64,000 bases of DNA from Crocinitomicaceae bacterium (GCA_023957475.1 JAMLHA010000007.1:114896-178895), one strand, 5' to 3'. Positions 1-9,335 are shown, counted from the first letter of the stretch. The notes: generated by a model not told the origin, from the sequence alone. Program-made: numbers and translations.

Positions 1-169
1 TCAAATGGGTGAAAAAAATACTAAAGATAGTCATCAAAAAAAGCTGTACAAACAATTTATAAGACACATCATTTGGACGATCAATATAGGCAGAAAGAAA
101 AATCAAGCAGGAATAAATTGTCCAACCACCAAATTGAGCCAACCAATACAATTTTTTACTCGATTTCAT
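1..169 (-). CDS. N-terminus of a LytS-type membrane sensor histidine kinase (partial)
   Basis: Open reading frame running off the left edge; only about 56 residues are visible. From the ATG at 169 the protein begins MKSSKKLYWLAQFGGW and continues into two hydrophobic segments separated by a short polar loop. The opening W-x-x-Q-x-G-G-W-x-x-Y pattern followed by membrane helices is typical of Bacteroidota sensor kinases of the LytS/YehU class (His_kinase, PF06580), which usually sit next to a LytTR response regulator. In-frame ATGs also exist at 190 and 205; 169 was chosen because the conserved pattern starts directly after it. The catalytic part lies outside the window, so the call is an inference from the N-terminus. 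The gene is divergent from aconitase. Confidence 0.42.
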   Translation of the reverse strand, partial: MKSSKKLYWLAQFGGWTIYSCLIFLSAYIDRPNDVSYKLFVQLFLMTIFSIFFTHL

Positions 170-398
170 AAAAACAAATTTAGCAATCATTTTGATTGCA
201 ATCATAATCTTAAAAAGAAAATATGGCTTAACACCAAACTTGTTTAGAATGATTTTAATTAACAAAATTATAACGATTAAAATTTTACATTATGTAGTAT
301 TATTCATAAATTTGATAAAAATCAATTTGTTTCTCTTTTATGTTTATTCCAGAAGAAAACAATGTCATATAAATAGTTAAAAATAAATTATTGTACCT
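170..398. other. Divergent intergenic region, no gene seen
   Basis: AT-rich spacer between the divergent sensor kinase and aconitase. Short frames on the plus strand here read as low-complexity Lys/Ile/Asn and have no recognisable similarity. It must carry both promoters, but I could not place a convincing TTG/TAnnTTTG pair for either gene. Confidence 0.5.
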
Positions 399-3179
399 AT
401 GAGTTATTCAAAAGCAAAATCAGTTAAAGAGTTATCTGTCAATGGGAAGAGTTATAAATATAGTTCACTAAAAGATGTTAAATCGGGTGGAATTGAGCAT
501 TTGCCGTTTAGTATTCGTATTTTATTGGAAAATGTTCTAAGAAATTACGATGGGTTTAGTATTACAGATGAACATGTTGATACATTATTGAACTGGACAC
601 CAGAAGAAATTGATAAAGATATTCCATTTAAGCCAGGACGTGTATTGATGCAAGATTTTACTGGAGTTCCAGCAGTGGTTGACATGGCGTCTTTAAGAGC
701 AGAATTTGTTAGACATGGAAAAGATGGTCAAAAAATCAATCCAGCTATTCCTGTTGACTTAGTTATTGACCACTCTGTAAATGTTGATTATTATGGTACT
801 GATTATTCGTATGGTAAAAATGTTGAGTTAGAATTTGAGCGAAATCAAGAACGTTACGAATTATTAAAATGGGCACAAAAAGGATTGAGTAACTTTACAG
901 TTGTTCCTCCGGGAATGGGTATTTGTCACCAAGTAAACTTAGAATATTTAGCAAAAGGTGTAACCGAAAGAAATGGTTGGTTGTTCCCAGATACGCTTGT
1001 TGGTACCGATTCTCATACGCCAATGGTGAATGGTATTGGTGTTGTTGCTTGGGGTGTTGGTGGAATTGAAGCAGAAGCTGCCATGTTGGATCAACCGATT
1101 TTCTTTACTTGTCCTCAAGTTGTTGGTTTAAAATTAACAGGAAATATTCCTAACCATTGTACGGCAACAGATATGGTACTTACAATTACACGTCTATTGC
1201 GTGATACAGGTGTGGTTGGAAAATTTGTTGAAGTATTTGGTGACGGATTGGACAATTTAACGGTCACTGATAGAGCTACAATTGCTAATATGTCTCCAGA
1301 ATTTGGATGTACCGTTACTTATTTCCCAATTGATAACCGTACGTTGGAGTACATGCATTCAACCAATCGTTCAGAAGAACAAATTAAGATAGTTGAAAGC
1401 TATTGTAGAGAGAATTTATTGTGGAGAACTGGTAATGAAAATATTCAATACTCCAAAGTTGTTGAATTAGACCTTTCAACGTTAGAGCCAACAGTTTCTG
1501 GTCCTAAACGCCCACAAGATAAAATCTTTGTGAAAGATTTAGCTGTTAAATTTAAAGAAGTATTAAAAGACGAATTTAAAAGAGATTATCAACCGAAAGA
1601 TGAAAGAGCAGAACAAGCTTGGTTGAAAGAAGGTGGTTCCGGTACAGAATTTACTTTCGGAAAAGTACCAATGAATGGTGAATCGCATTCAGAAGTTATT
1701 GTTGATGATAGCAAAATGCGTTCTGTTCGTATCAAACAAGCGCATAAAGAATTTGTTGTTAGTGATGGTAGTATTGTTATTGCAGCAATTACTAGTTGTA
1801 CTAACACATCAAATCCTGCGGTAATGGTTGGAGCTGGTTTGTTGGCCAGAAATGCCATTGAAAAAGGATTGAGAACAAAATCTTGGGTAAAAACATCTTT
1901 GGCTCCAGGTTCTAAGGTTGTAACTAAATATTTGCAACGCTCTGGATTGGATGTGGATTTAGAAGCATTGCGTTTCCACACAGTTGGATATGGGTGTACT
2001 TCTTGTATTGGTAACTCAGGACCGCTTCCAACGGCTATTGCAACAGCAGTGGATAAAGGTGAATTGGTGGTTGCTTCTGTACTTTCTGGAAATAGAAACT
2101 TCGAAGCACGTGTTCACCCACAAGTAAAAATGAATTTCTTGATGTCACCAATGTTGGTTGTTGCTTACGCCTTAGTTGGTAGAGTGGATGTTGATTTGAT
2201 TAATGATCCATTGGATTATGATCCGAATGGAAACCCTGTTTATTTGAAGGATATTTGGCCATCAAGAGATGAAATCAGAAATACTATCAATGAATGTGTA
2301 AAACAAGAAGATTTTGGTGAGATCTACGATGTGATTTTTGATGGATCTACAGATTGGCAAACATTGAAAGTAAATTTGGAAGAAAACTTTGAATGGAAGC
2401 AAAATTCAACTTACATCAAAGAAGCTCCTTTCTTTGAAAATTTGGAAGCCGAAACAAAACCGATCGCTGATATCAACGGGGCAAGAGTATTGTTGTATTT
2501 AGGAGATTCTGTTACAACAGATCATATTTCTCCAGCAGGATCTTTTAAAGAAGAAACAGCTGCCGGTCAATATTTGTTGTCTAATGGTGTTGTTAAAGAA
2601 AATTTCAATTCTTATGGTTCTCGTCGTGGTAATCACGAAGTAATGATGAGAGGAACATTTGCCAACGTTCGTATTAAAAATAAAGTTGCCGATAGAGAAG
2701 GAGGTTATAGCCGTTACTTCCCTACAAATGAAGTGAAAACAGTGTTTGATGTAGCAATGGATTACAAGAAAGACAACACACCTCTTGTGATTTTGGCTGG
2801 CAAAGAATATGGTTCTGGCTCATCTCGTGACTGGGCAGCTAAAGGTACTTTCTTATTAGGTGTTAAGGCAGTTATTGCAGAAAGCTATGAACGTATCCAT
2901 AGAAGCAACCTTGTTGGTATGGGAGTTGCTCCATTGGTGTTTACAAACGGGCAAAATGCAGAGTCACTTGGACTTGATGGAACAGAAACATACAGTATTA
3001 GTGGATTGGCAGATCATCTAACGCCACGAAAAATACTAGATGTGAAGGCTGTTCACCCATCTGGTAAAGAAATCAACTTTAAGGTAGAAGCGCGTTTAGA
3101 TTCTCAAATCGAAATAGAATACTACAAGAATGATGGTATCTTGCAGTATGTTTTAAGAGATTATTTGAAGAAGAATTAA
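399..3179 (+). CDS. acnA: Aconitate hydratase AcnA
   Basis: 926 residues, the full length of the AcnA/IRP1 family. It interconverts citrate and isocitrate via cis-aconitate in the TCA cycle, in the cytoplasm. The [4Fe-4S] ligands are visible as SCTNTSNP and the GYGCTSCIGNSG segment, and the substrate-binding swivel domain carries GDSVTTDHISPAG and the GSGSSRDWAAKG loop. The N-terminal half contains the DSHTPMVNGIGV motif. The ATG at 399 gives a normal N-terminus. It is monocistronic: a strong hairpin terminator follows within 30 bases. With sucD at 12.1 kb and lpdA at 29.7 kb it is one of three TCA-related genes in the window, but they are not linked in an operon. Confidence 0.97.
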   Translation: MSYSKAKSVKELSVNGKSYKYSSLKDVKSGGIEHLPFSIRILLENVLRNYDGFSITDEHVDTLLNWTPEEIDKDIPFKPGRVLMQDFTGVPAVVDMASLRAEFVRHGKDGQKINPAIPVDLVIDHSVNVDYYGTDYSYGKNVELEFERNQERYELLKWAQKGLSNFTVVPPGMGICHQVNLEYLAKGVTERNGWLFPDTLVGTDSHTPMVNGIGVVAWGVGGIEAEAAMLDQPIFFTCPQVVGLKLTGNIPNHCTATDMVLTITRLLRDTGVVGKFVEVFGDGLDNLTVTDRATIANMSPEFGCTVTYFPIDNRTLEYMHSTNRSEEQIKIVESYCRENLLWRTGNENIQYSKVVELDLSTLEPTVSGPKRPQDKIFVKDLAVKFKEVLKDEFKRDYQPKDERAEQAWLKEGGSGTEFTFGKVPMNGESHSEVIVDDSKMRSVRIKQAHKEFVVSDGSIVIAAITSCTNTSNPAVMVGAGLLARNAIEKGLRTKSWVKTSLAPGSKVVTKYLQRSGLDVDLEALRFHTVGYGCTSCIGNSGPLPTAIATAVDKGELVVASVLSGNRNFEARVHPQVKMNFLMSPMLVVAYALVGRVDVDLINDPLDYDPNGNPVYLKDIWPSRDEIRNTINECVKQEDFGEIYDVIFDGSTDWQTLKVNLEENFEWKQNSTYIKEAPFFENLEAETKPIADINGARVLLYLGDSVTTDHISPAGSFKEETAAGQYLLSNGVVKENFNSYGSRRGNHEVMMRGTFANVRIKNKVADREGGYSRYFPTNEVKTVFDVAMDYKKDNTPLVILAGKEYGSGSSRDWAAKGTFLLGVKAVIAESYERIHRSNLVGMGVAPLVFTNGQNAESLGLDGTETYSISGLADHLTPRKILDVKAVHPSGKEINFKVEARLDSQIEIEYYKNDGILQYVLRDYLKKN

Positions 3180-3208
3180 GATTCGTTTCTGGATAGTTTT
3201 TAAAAACG

Positions 3209-3246
3209 AAAGAGGTTATTTGAAATGAATAACCTCTTTTTTATAT
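3209..3246 (+). terminator. Rho-independent terminator of acnA
   Basis: A 12-bp near-perfect stem (AAAGAGGTTATT / AATAACCTCTTT) with a 7-base loop, followed by a T-run, 30 bases after the acnA stop. Confidence 0.85.
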
Positions 3247-3301
3247 TTTAGAACACAACTATCCGAAACTTTTTAAAATGAAACGCAAAAAGGAAATGTC
3301 T

Positions 3302-3430
3302 AGGATTTCTCTCTTCGTTCGAAATGACCACCTTGGCTTGAAGTTGGGAAAATAGGGCTGGCTTCGCTAGCCCCATTTTCCCCTCATACACGGTAGTTTT
3401 TTAGTCATTTCGAACGAAGTGAGAAATCCT
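3302..3430. repeat. Palindromic intergenic repeat with nested hairpin (MITE/REP-like)
   Basis: Two 27-base arms, 3302-3328 and 3404-3430, are inverted copies differing at one base; the core is TTCGTTCGAAATGAC. Between them, about 3344-3381, a second hairpin pairs GGGAAAATAGGGCT with AGCCCCATTTTCCC around a GGCTTCGC turn. No ORF is inside. The right arm read on the plus strand (GTCATTTCGAACGAAGTGAG) is a type of element I associate with many copies in Bacteroidota genomes; that is recollection, not a search. A related element occurs at 56971-57069. Confidence 0.75.
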
Positions 3431-3620
3431 TCAACAGGAAATTTACCTTATCAATTGAAAATAGAAAAAACGCTTCCAAAACAGTTGCATTTATTCAAAA
3501 AAGAGGGCTTTTTTTTTCTTGACTTTGTTAAAACGCTCATGAAAAACAAAGTGATGTAGAAGAAAATTGTCTAAATTTGGAAAACTTCAGATGAATGTGG
3601 TTTTAGAATAAGATGGAAAC

Positions 3621-3651
3621 AAAAAAAGGTTGCTCGTAATGAACAACCTTA
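3621..3651 (-). terminator. Terminator of the small membrane-protein gene
   Basis: Read on the minus strand, GGTTGTTC and GAGCAACC form an 8-bp stem around ATTAC, followed by seven T residues, 20 bases past the stop of the gene at 3672. Confidence 0.8.
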
Positions 3652-3671
3652 ACTATCTTTAAAATCAAAAA

Positions 3672-3872
3672 TTATTTAATTTGATTCTTGTCGTCTTTTG
3701 CTTTTTTATTGAATTTATTTTGAAGATTTAACCAATAAAGTACTCCAAAAAAGCCGCCAAATAACACAGTTGTATTAAAAACTGTAGTAATCATATTGTT
3801 TTCATCGTAGATGAATGAAAGGATTGAATCTAAACAATCTCCAACTCCCCACCAAAAATCTGTTGCGTTCAT
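3672..3872 (-). CDS. Small hypothetical single-pass membrane protein
   Basis: 66 residues starting MNATDFWWGVGD, with one hydrophobic helix around residues 30-50 (TTVFNTTVLFGGFFGVLYWL) and a highly charged Lys/Asp tail. I do not recognise a family. Its reality is supported by the dedicated terminator just downstream and by a composition that looks like a normal membrane protein. No functional partner is obvious: neighbours are the palindromic repeat on one side and a glycosidase-like lipoprotein on the other. Confidence 0.6.
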   Translation of the reverse strand: MNATDFWWGVGDCLDSILSFIYDENNMITTVFNTTVLFGGFFGVLYWLNLQNKFNKKAKDDKNQIK

Positions 3873-3977
3873 TTCTATAAAATTTTTATCAAAGAAAGTA
3901 ATATTTTTCCGAATAGCATAAATTTTTAGTAGATATTTTTTAAAAATCGATTGTTAATATTCAATCTAAATAAAATC

Positions 3978-4919
3978 CTATTTCTTCTTTATACCTATAA
4001 TATTGGGTAATCTCCAAAATTCGGCATTGGTGTCAATTGGGTAAGTTCTTGAAACATAACTACCTAATTTTTCGATGCGATCATTTTCTGTATCAACAAA
4101 TAAACTTGTTTGCGGACCACCTTCCATGTAAATGGCATTTCTTAAAGGTCGTTCCAATTTGGTCATAAATTGAATCATTTCATTGTGTGAGTATGGAGAA
4201 CGAGTAAAAATAAAATAAATTTGTTGGTAATCGTCCTTTGCAACAATTAATTGACTACACCATTGTGGATTTTTGTTCCAACTCATTGGCGAACCATTGC
4301 AATCAATCATTCTCAATCCTTGTGCAATCGAAGCATAATCTTTTTTAATAGTCTCTAAATTGCTGCATTTTAAATCGATGATGTCAAACTCTGGCAAATC
4401 TTTTCTCAATGGATTAAACGCAATTGCCATGTTGTAACCTTCGTATGGTCGAGGATTGTTTGCATATTCTTTCGTATTCTGCATATATCCCTTGCTTGAT
4501 AATTGATTTCTAACATCGTACATTCCTGCATTAATGGCAACCATTAAATCGTGGTGTTCTGCCCAATCAACAACACACAATGAAGTTGAATCGAATTGAG
4601 AAGCAGAAAGCATTTCAAATTTGAATTTTTCAGGATCAATTCTCAGTAAACTAATTTTAGAATCACCAATTTTTACTTTTCTTGGGCCATCCAACTCAAT
4701 ATATTCCAACCCATTTTCAAGTTGAACCCATTTATTGTCAAATTTTTTGTAATAAGGTGGATTGAAAATAGAATTGTAAAGTGCCGAATCAATGGTGGCT
4801 GTGTCGTTATTGTTGGTATAAAGCGTTGAGTCCACCTCTTGTTGCGAACAAGAAACAAAAGGGATTGCTAATAGAGCAATCAAAAAATGTGCCTTGTTAG
4901 ATTTTATTATACGTTTCAT
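3978..4919 (-). CDS. Phosphodiester glycosidase family lipoprotein (NAGPA domain)
   Basis: 313 residues. The N-terminus is a lipoprotein signal ending IPFVSC, so the protein should be anchored in an outer or inner membrane leaflet. The remainder matches the phosphodiester glycosidase fold (NAGPA/PF09992): AINAGMYD, the GYMQN segment and, near the C-terminus, YMEGGPQTSLF, which carries the conserved Gly-Gly motif of the family. Known relatives cleave GlcNAc from phosphodiesters or modify cell-surface glycans; the substrate here cannot be told. The gene stands alone, 63 bases from rsmA on the same strand, and may be transcribed with it. Confidence 0.8.
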   Translation of the reverse strand: MKRIIKSNKAHFLIALLAIPFVSCSQQEVDSTLYTNNNDTATIDSALYNSIFNPPYYKKFDNKWVQLENGLEYIELDGPRKVKIGDSKISLLRIDPEKFKFEMLSASQFDSTSLCVVDWAEHHDLMVAINAGMYDVRNQLSSKGYMQNTKEYANNPRPYEGYNMAIAFNPLRKDLPEFDIIDLKCSNLETIKKDYASIAQGLRMIDCNGSPMSWNKNPQWCSQLIVAKDDYQQIYFIFTRSPYSHNEMIQFMTKLERPLRNAIYMEGGPQTSLFVDTENDRIEKLGSYVSRTYPIDTNAEFWRLPNIIGIKKK

Positions 4920-4981
4920 GCGGAGAAATAGGTTTTACTAAAATACTACAAATTTCGAGCCAAATAAATGATTTTTGTCAG

Positions 4982-5758
4982 TTATGGCTTAAAATTTTCA
5001 ATAGCCATCGTTAATTCTATAAATTGATCAACGGATAATACTTCTGGACGCAATGTCAAAAAGGCATGTTCAAAATTTTCTGGTGTGAGTTTTTTTAATG
5101 AATTGCGCAAGGTCTTTCTTCGTTGATTGAATCCAGTTTTTACAACCGAAATGAATAACTTTTCGCTACATGGTAAAGAAGTTCTTGCATTTCTTGTACA
5201 ACGTATTACGCCAGATTTTACTTTTGGTGGTGGGTTGAAAACGTGTTCGCTAACGGTGAAACAGTATTCAATGTCATAAAAAGCTTGCATCAAAACACTC
5301 AATATGCCGTATTGCTTTGAACCTGGTTTTTCTGCCACACGTTCTGCTACTTCTTTTTGAAACATTCCCATTATTTCGGGTATTTGGTTTCGGTAATCCA
5401 AACATTTAAAGAGAATTTGTGACGAAATGTTGTAAGGAAAGTTCCCAACAACGGCAATAGGCTCATTTCCCATTAATTGAGTCAAATCAATTTTTAAAAA
5501 ATCAGCTTCTAAAATCTTTCCTTTTAGAGATGGAAAATGTACTTTGAGGTAATCAATTGATTCTGTGTCAACATCCATTACTGTCAAATCAATTTCTGGG
5601 AGTTTCAATAAAAATTCTGTCAAAGCACCAGTGCCTGGACCAATTTCTAAAGCACGTTTGCAACCGTTGTGAAACTTAAATTGTTCGGCAATTTTCTGAC
5701 AGATATTTTTATCAACTAAAAAATGCTGACCAAGGTGTTTTTTCGCTTTGACTGTCAT
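4982..5758 (-). CDS. rsmA: 16S rRNA (adenine1518/1519-N6)-dimethyltransferase RsmA (KsgA)
   Basis: 258 residues, the family's normal length. It dimethylates two adjacent adenosines in the 3'-terminal helix 45 of 16S rRNA during small-subunit maturation. The SAM-binding motif I appears as LEIGPGTGALTE after the opening KKHLGQHFLVDKNI, and the catalytic motif as NFPYNISS. The C-terminal RRKTLRNSLKK segment is also diagnostic. Its ATG overlaps the stop of the upstream DUF4286 gene in an ATGA arrangement, which implies translational coupling. Confidence 0.97.
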   Translation of the reverse strand: MTVKAKKHLGQHFLVDKNICQKIAEQFKFHNGCKRALEIGPGTGALTEFLLKLPEIDLTVMDVDTESIDYLKVHFPSLKGKILEADFLKIDLTQLMGNEPIAVVGNFPYNISSQILFKCLDYRNQIPEIMGMFQKEVAERVAEKPGSKQYGILSVLMQAFYDIEYCFTVSEHVFNPPPKVKSGVIRCTRNARTSLPCSEKLFISVVKTGFNQRRKTLRNSLKKLTPENFEHAFLTLRPEVLSVDQFIELTMAIENFKP

Positions 5759-6069
5759 TTTTTAAATTCTTCTACAATGGTTAAAACTGTACGAAATGCA
5801 CCAAATTTTCCTTGAAATTTCATCGAATGTTCATGCTGTAATTTAGGTGCAAAAAGCTGTTGGTAAACATCGTATTGATCTTGATTTGGAGCAAGATATT
5901 GTATGGCGTAGGTAACGCCACCATCTTCCTCTCCATGCACTTTTGAAATTCTACTTTCAATAAAACATCCAGTTTGCATTACGTCTGGGATGTGTTTGGT
6001 GAGCATCCATTCTAACCATTCATCATGTACAGAATGATCGATATTTACAGTTACATTGTATAAAATCAT
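5755..6069 (-). CDS. DUF4286 family protein
   Basis: 104 residues, full length for DUF4286 (PF14114), a ferredoxin-like small protein found in Bacteroidota. It starts MILYNVTVNIDHSVHDEWLEW and contains the family's HIPDVMQTGCF and YAIQYLAP segments. The function is unknown. It is the first gene of a two-gene unit with rsmA, with a 4-base ATGA overlap; this linkage hints at a role connected with translation or ribosome maturation, which is inference. Confidence 0.85.
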   Translation of the reverse strand: MILYNVTVNIDHSVHDEWLEWMLTKHIPDVMQTGCFIESRISKVHGEEDGGVTYAIQYLAPNQDQYDVYQQLFAPKLQHEHSMKFQGKFGAFRTVLTIVEEFKK

Positions 6070-6117
6070 ACAGCAAAGTTACTGAAAGTAATAAAATACA
6101 GTGTATTAAATCGGTAA

Positions 6118-8169
6118 TTATTTAGCAATTACAAGCGTTTGATTGACAACACCTTTCTGCGTGACTATTTTAATGAAATAAGCTCCATTTGTTAACTGTT
6201 TTGTGTCTATTTGTAGAGAATTGGCATGTAAATCGTTGTTTTCAAAAACTAATTTCCCAGATGTGTTGAACAATCTAACAGCGACTATTTTATCGTCTTC
6301 TGCTTCTATGTTTATTTGTTCTTTTGCCGGATTTGGAAAAACAATAGCAGAGTTAACAGTTGCTTGAGAAATGGCTAAAGCATTCGGGTCACCAACTTGA
6401 ATATTGTCCACAAACACATTGTTTCCGCCTGAAGAAGTGAATTTGAATTTTACCAATAAATGATCAACCAAATGAGATGTATTTAAAGTTGCCTGTGTGT
6501 TTTTCCATTCAGTAGCATCGCTTGGGAAAAATGGGTTGACAACAGGTGAATTGACTGTTTTTAAGCTTGATGCACCTGACAATGTTTTTCGCTGTTCCCA
6601 CGTTTTTCCACAGTCTTTAGATACATAAACTTGTAATAAATCAATATTATTTGAAGCTTTTTGTGCATAAGCAAAATCAAAAGAAATAACCGCTGATGAT
6701 AAATTGGATAGATCAACAGGTAAAAGATAGAACTCACTAACAATCGGGCTTTCAATAATATAATTGTTGACATAAAATGAATGATTGGAATTGAATCCGG
6801 CAGAATTTGTTACGCTCCAATTGTATGGTGTATTGTTTTCCAATACCACGCAATTATTTGTTGTATTTTCAAATCTTTCGATGTAAAACGATGGTGCACT
6901 GTTTTCTGGTAATACGGTAATGTAATCTGATAAAGTGATTTCCTTTTCAATTCCTGCTCGAATAACTTTTAAATGAACATCATATTTACCTGGAGTAGAG
7001 TAAACAACTTTAGTAGAAGAATCTGAAAGAGAGGTTGCAGTGCCTCCAAAAAAGTCCCATGTGCGAGTTTCTATTCCGTGATAAGACAAATCATAAAATT
7101 GGATAGAATCACCAACACATACAACACGTTTATCTGATTCAAACTTAGCGTTGCAAAGATAATAAGTACCGTCATCTGTTCCGGTTGCAATTAAATTAGC
7201 TGGTTGCCACAAGTTGTTTCTATTTGCAACAGAAGAGTTTAAACAAGCATGCATTCTTGCTTTCTGCCCTTCGGTAAACATTCTTCCACAATAAGCATAA
7301 TCCATGTAGTTTTGAACATTGTCTAAATCTCCACAAGTTGTGCCGTTTAAATTGCATGATTGCCATCCCAATGTGTTTGGTGTATCAGCTACTTCATCGT
7401 CAAAAGCACAATTTCCAGGATCTGCAACAGGAAGATAATAGTAATCTGGCACATTGTTTCCTCCCCAAATATGGTATAGATTGAGGAAGTGACCAATTTC
7501 ATGTGTTAGCACAGTTCTTCTAAAATATTCAGATGTACCAATTGTACCCAAATAAGCATGTTGCATTACAATACCGTCCCATTCTGGTTTGACGTCAGCT
7601 TCTGCAGGCATCATGGAGTGTCCAGCTAAACCAGCAGCTTCTGCACAAACATAAACATTTAGGTATTTATTTGGCGGCCAATGAATGAGCGATTTCACAT
7701 CGTGAACACCTGGTTTGGTTAGCGATGAAACAGTGCGTGTAATTCCAGAAGTACAATTTCCATCAGGATCCAATTGAGCTAAACGAAATTCTATTTCACA
7801 ATCAGCAGCAATGGACTTGAATGGGGAGACAATTTCATTGGTATCTGCATTTAATTTACGAAATTGAATATTTACTTGCTTTAAAGCATCATAAACTTGC
7901 GCATCACTAATGTTTTCGGCACCATAATTGTGAATAATATGAAAAACAACGGGAATGACATAAGTTGCTCCCGATTTTGATGAATTGGCTTTGTAAAAAG
8001 CTTTCGTATCAAGTTCTAATTGTTCTTGAGCTATTGCAACTTTTTGTTTGTAATCGCTATCTTTTTGAAATGATGATGCGCGAACTTCATCAGAAATACA
8101 AGGAAATTTTTCTGTTTGAGCATACGAAAACGAAGCAAACAATAAAAAAGTAATAATAGAAACTTTCAT
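6118..8169 (-). CDS. Secreted M43-type metalloprotease with PKD domain and T9SS sorting domain
   Basis: 683 residues. A Sec signal peptide ends near residue 18 (FASFSYAQ). The metzincin zinc site HEIGHFLNLYH is at 223-233 (H223, E224, H227, H233), followed by the cysteine-rich region typical of the pappalysin/cytophagalysin family M43. A PKD-like beta domain follows around 355-420 (WDFFGG, TPGKYDVHLKV), then a jelly-roll-like region and, from about 605, a type A C-terminal domain starting VFPNPAKEQINIE. It is therefore predicted to be exported through the T9SS and to act extracellularly on proteins. It stands alone between DUF4286 and dus. Confidence 0.92.
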   Translation of the reverse strand: MKVSIITFLLFASFSYAQTEKFPCISDEVRASSFQKDSDYKQKVAIAQEQLELDTKAFYKANSSKSGATYVIPVVFHIIHNYGAENISDAQVYDALKQVNIQFRKLNADTNEIVSPFKSIAADCEIEFRLAQLDPDGNCTSGITRTVSSLTKPGVHDVKSLIHWPPNKYLNVYVCAEAAGLAGHSMMPAEADVKPEWDGIVMQHAYLGTIGTSEYFRRTVLTHEIGHFLNLYHIWGGNNVPDYYYLPVADPGNCAFDDEVADTPNTLGWQSCNLNGTTCGDLDNVQNYMDYAYCGRMFTEGQKARMHACLNSSVANRNNLWQPANLIATGTDDGTYYLCNAKFESDKRVVCVGDSIQFYDLSYHGIETRTWDFFGGTATSLSDSSTKVVYSTPGKYDVHLKVIRAGIEKEITLSDYITVLPENSAPSFYIERFENTTNNCVVLENNTPYNWSVTNSAGFNSNHSFYVNNYIIESPIVSEFYLLPVDLSNLSSAVISFDFAYAQKASNNIDLLQVYVSKDCGKTWEQRKTLSGASSLKTVNSPVVNPFFPSDATEWKNTQATLNTSHLVDHLLVKFKFTSSGGNNVFVDNIQVGDPNALAISQATVNSAIVFPNPAKEQINIEAEDDKIVAVRLFNTSGKLVFENNDLHANSLQIDTKQLTNGAYFIKIVTQKGVVNQTLVIAK

Positions 8170-8259
8170 ATAGTAATTTTTTTCGAAGATAATGATTTTT
8201 AATAAAACACAGAATCACAAATTAAAATGAATAAACCCCTGAAATTCATTTAAACAGAA

Positions 8260-8288
8260 TTGGAATTAAAAATTCATCCTTACATTTG
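8260..8288 (+). promoter_or_regulatory. Promoter of dus (Bacteroidota -33/-7 type)
   Basis: TTG at 8260-8262, an 18-base spacer and TACATTTG at 8281-8288 match the Bacteroidota housekeeping promoter. Transcription would start near 8294-8296, essentially at the ATG of dus. This excludes the apparent upstream TTG start at 8260, which is itself the -33 box. Confidence 0.6.
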
Positions 8289-8295
8289 CAGTTGC

Positions 8296-9294
8296 ATGGT
8301 AAAAATTAGAGATATAGAATTAGGAGATTTTCCTTTGTTGTTGGCTCCAATGGAAGATGTGAGTGATCCGCCATTTCGTGCGTTGTGTAAGGAAAATGGA
8401 GCGGATTTAATGTACACAGAATTTATTTCTTCTGAAGGATTGATTCGAGATGCTGCTAAAAGTGTTCAGAAAATGGATATTTTTGAATATGAGCGACCAA
8501 TTGGTATTCAAATATTTGGCTCTGAAATTGAATCCATGCGTCAATGTGCGGAGATTATTGAACGTGCAAATCCAGATATTATTGATATTAATTACGGTTG
8601 CCCGGTTAAAAAAGTAGCTTGTAAAGGAGCTGGTGCAGGTATTTTGCAAGATATTCCAAAAATGGTAAAAATGACCGAAGCCATTGTAAAGCAAGTGAAA
8701 CTTCCTGTAACAGTTAAAACACGTTTAGGATGGGACGATAATTCAAAATACATTGTTGAAGTGGCAGAGCGATTGCAAGATGTGGGAATTGAAGCGATTA
8801 GTATCCATGGTAGAACACGTAAACAAATGTACAAAGGTCAAGCTGACTGGACATTGATTGAAAAAGTAAAAAACAATTCAAGAATGCGCATTCCTGTATT
8901 TGGAAATGGTGATATTGATTCACCAGAAAAAGCATTGGAATATAAAAATAGATATGGCGTTGATGGTGTTATGATTGGACGTGCATCAATTGGATATCCA
9001 TGGATTTTTAATGAAATTAAACATTTTGTAAAAACAGGAGAACACTTACCAAAACCTACCGTTAAAGATAGAGTAGAAGTGGCACGAAGACACTTGGAAA
9101 TGAGTGTGAAATGGAAAGGTGAATCATTGGGAGTAGCAGAAATGAAGCGTCATTATACCAATTATTTCAAAGGAATTGCTCATTTCAAAGAGTACCGTAT
9201 GAAGTTGGTTACTTCATTTGATTTGGAAGAAATCTATCAAATTTTGGAAGAGATTTCAGCACATGCAGAGATATTTCAATTTGCTAAAGATTAA
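8296..9294 (+). CDS. dus: tRNA-dihydrouridine synthase (Dus)
   Basis: 332 residues from the ATG at 8296. It reduces specific uridines in tRNA D-loops to dihydrouridine using FMN and NAD(P)H. The family landmarks are LLAPMEDVSDPPFRALC at the start, DINYGCPVKK with the catalytic cysteine, KTRLGWDD, SIHGRTRKQMYKG and GNGDIDSPEKA for FMN phosphate binding. Closest to the DusB type. The longer frame beginning at 8260 starts with a TTG that belongs to the promoter, so it was rejected. The gene is monocistronic and ends in a bidirectional terminator shared with queA. Confidence 0.95.
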   Translation: MVKIRDIELGDFPLLLAPMEDVSDPPFRALCKENGADLMYTEFISSEGLIRDAAKSVQKMDIFEYERPIGIQIFGSEIESMRQCAEIIERANPDIIDINYGCPVKKVACKGAGAGILQDIPKMVKMTEAIVKQVKLPVTVKTRLGWDDNSKYIVEVAERLQDVGIEAISIHGRTRKQMYKGQADWTLIEKVKNNSRMRIPVFGNGDIDSPEKALEYKNRYGVDGVMIGRASIGYPWIFNEIKHFVKTGEHLPKPTVKDRVEVARRHLEMSVKWKGESLGVAEMKRHYTNYFKGIAHFKEYRMKLVTSFDLEEIYQILEEISAHAEIFQFAKD

Positions 9295-9335
9295 AAAAAG
9301 AGGTTAATCAAATTAATTGACTAACCTCTTTATTC
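9295..9335. terminator. Bidirectional terminator between dus and queA
   Basis: AAAGAGGTTA and TAACCTCTTT form a stem around a loop of about 15 bases, with A-rich sequence on the left and T-rich sequence on the right, between convergent genes. Confidence 0.75.

Noticed and set aside
5..380. Two plus-strand frames before acnA
   Set aside because: Low-complexity AT-rich translations; the minus strand of 1-169 reads as a genuine sensor-kinase N-terminus instead.
8260..8295. Upstream start giving a 344-residue Dus
   Set aside because: The start codon would be TTG and coincides with the -33 promoter box; the conserved Dus N-terminus begins at the ATG at 8296.
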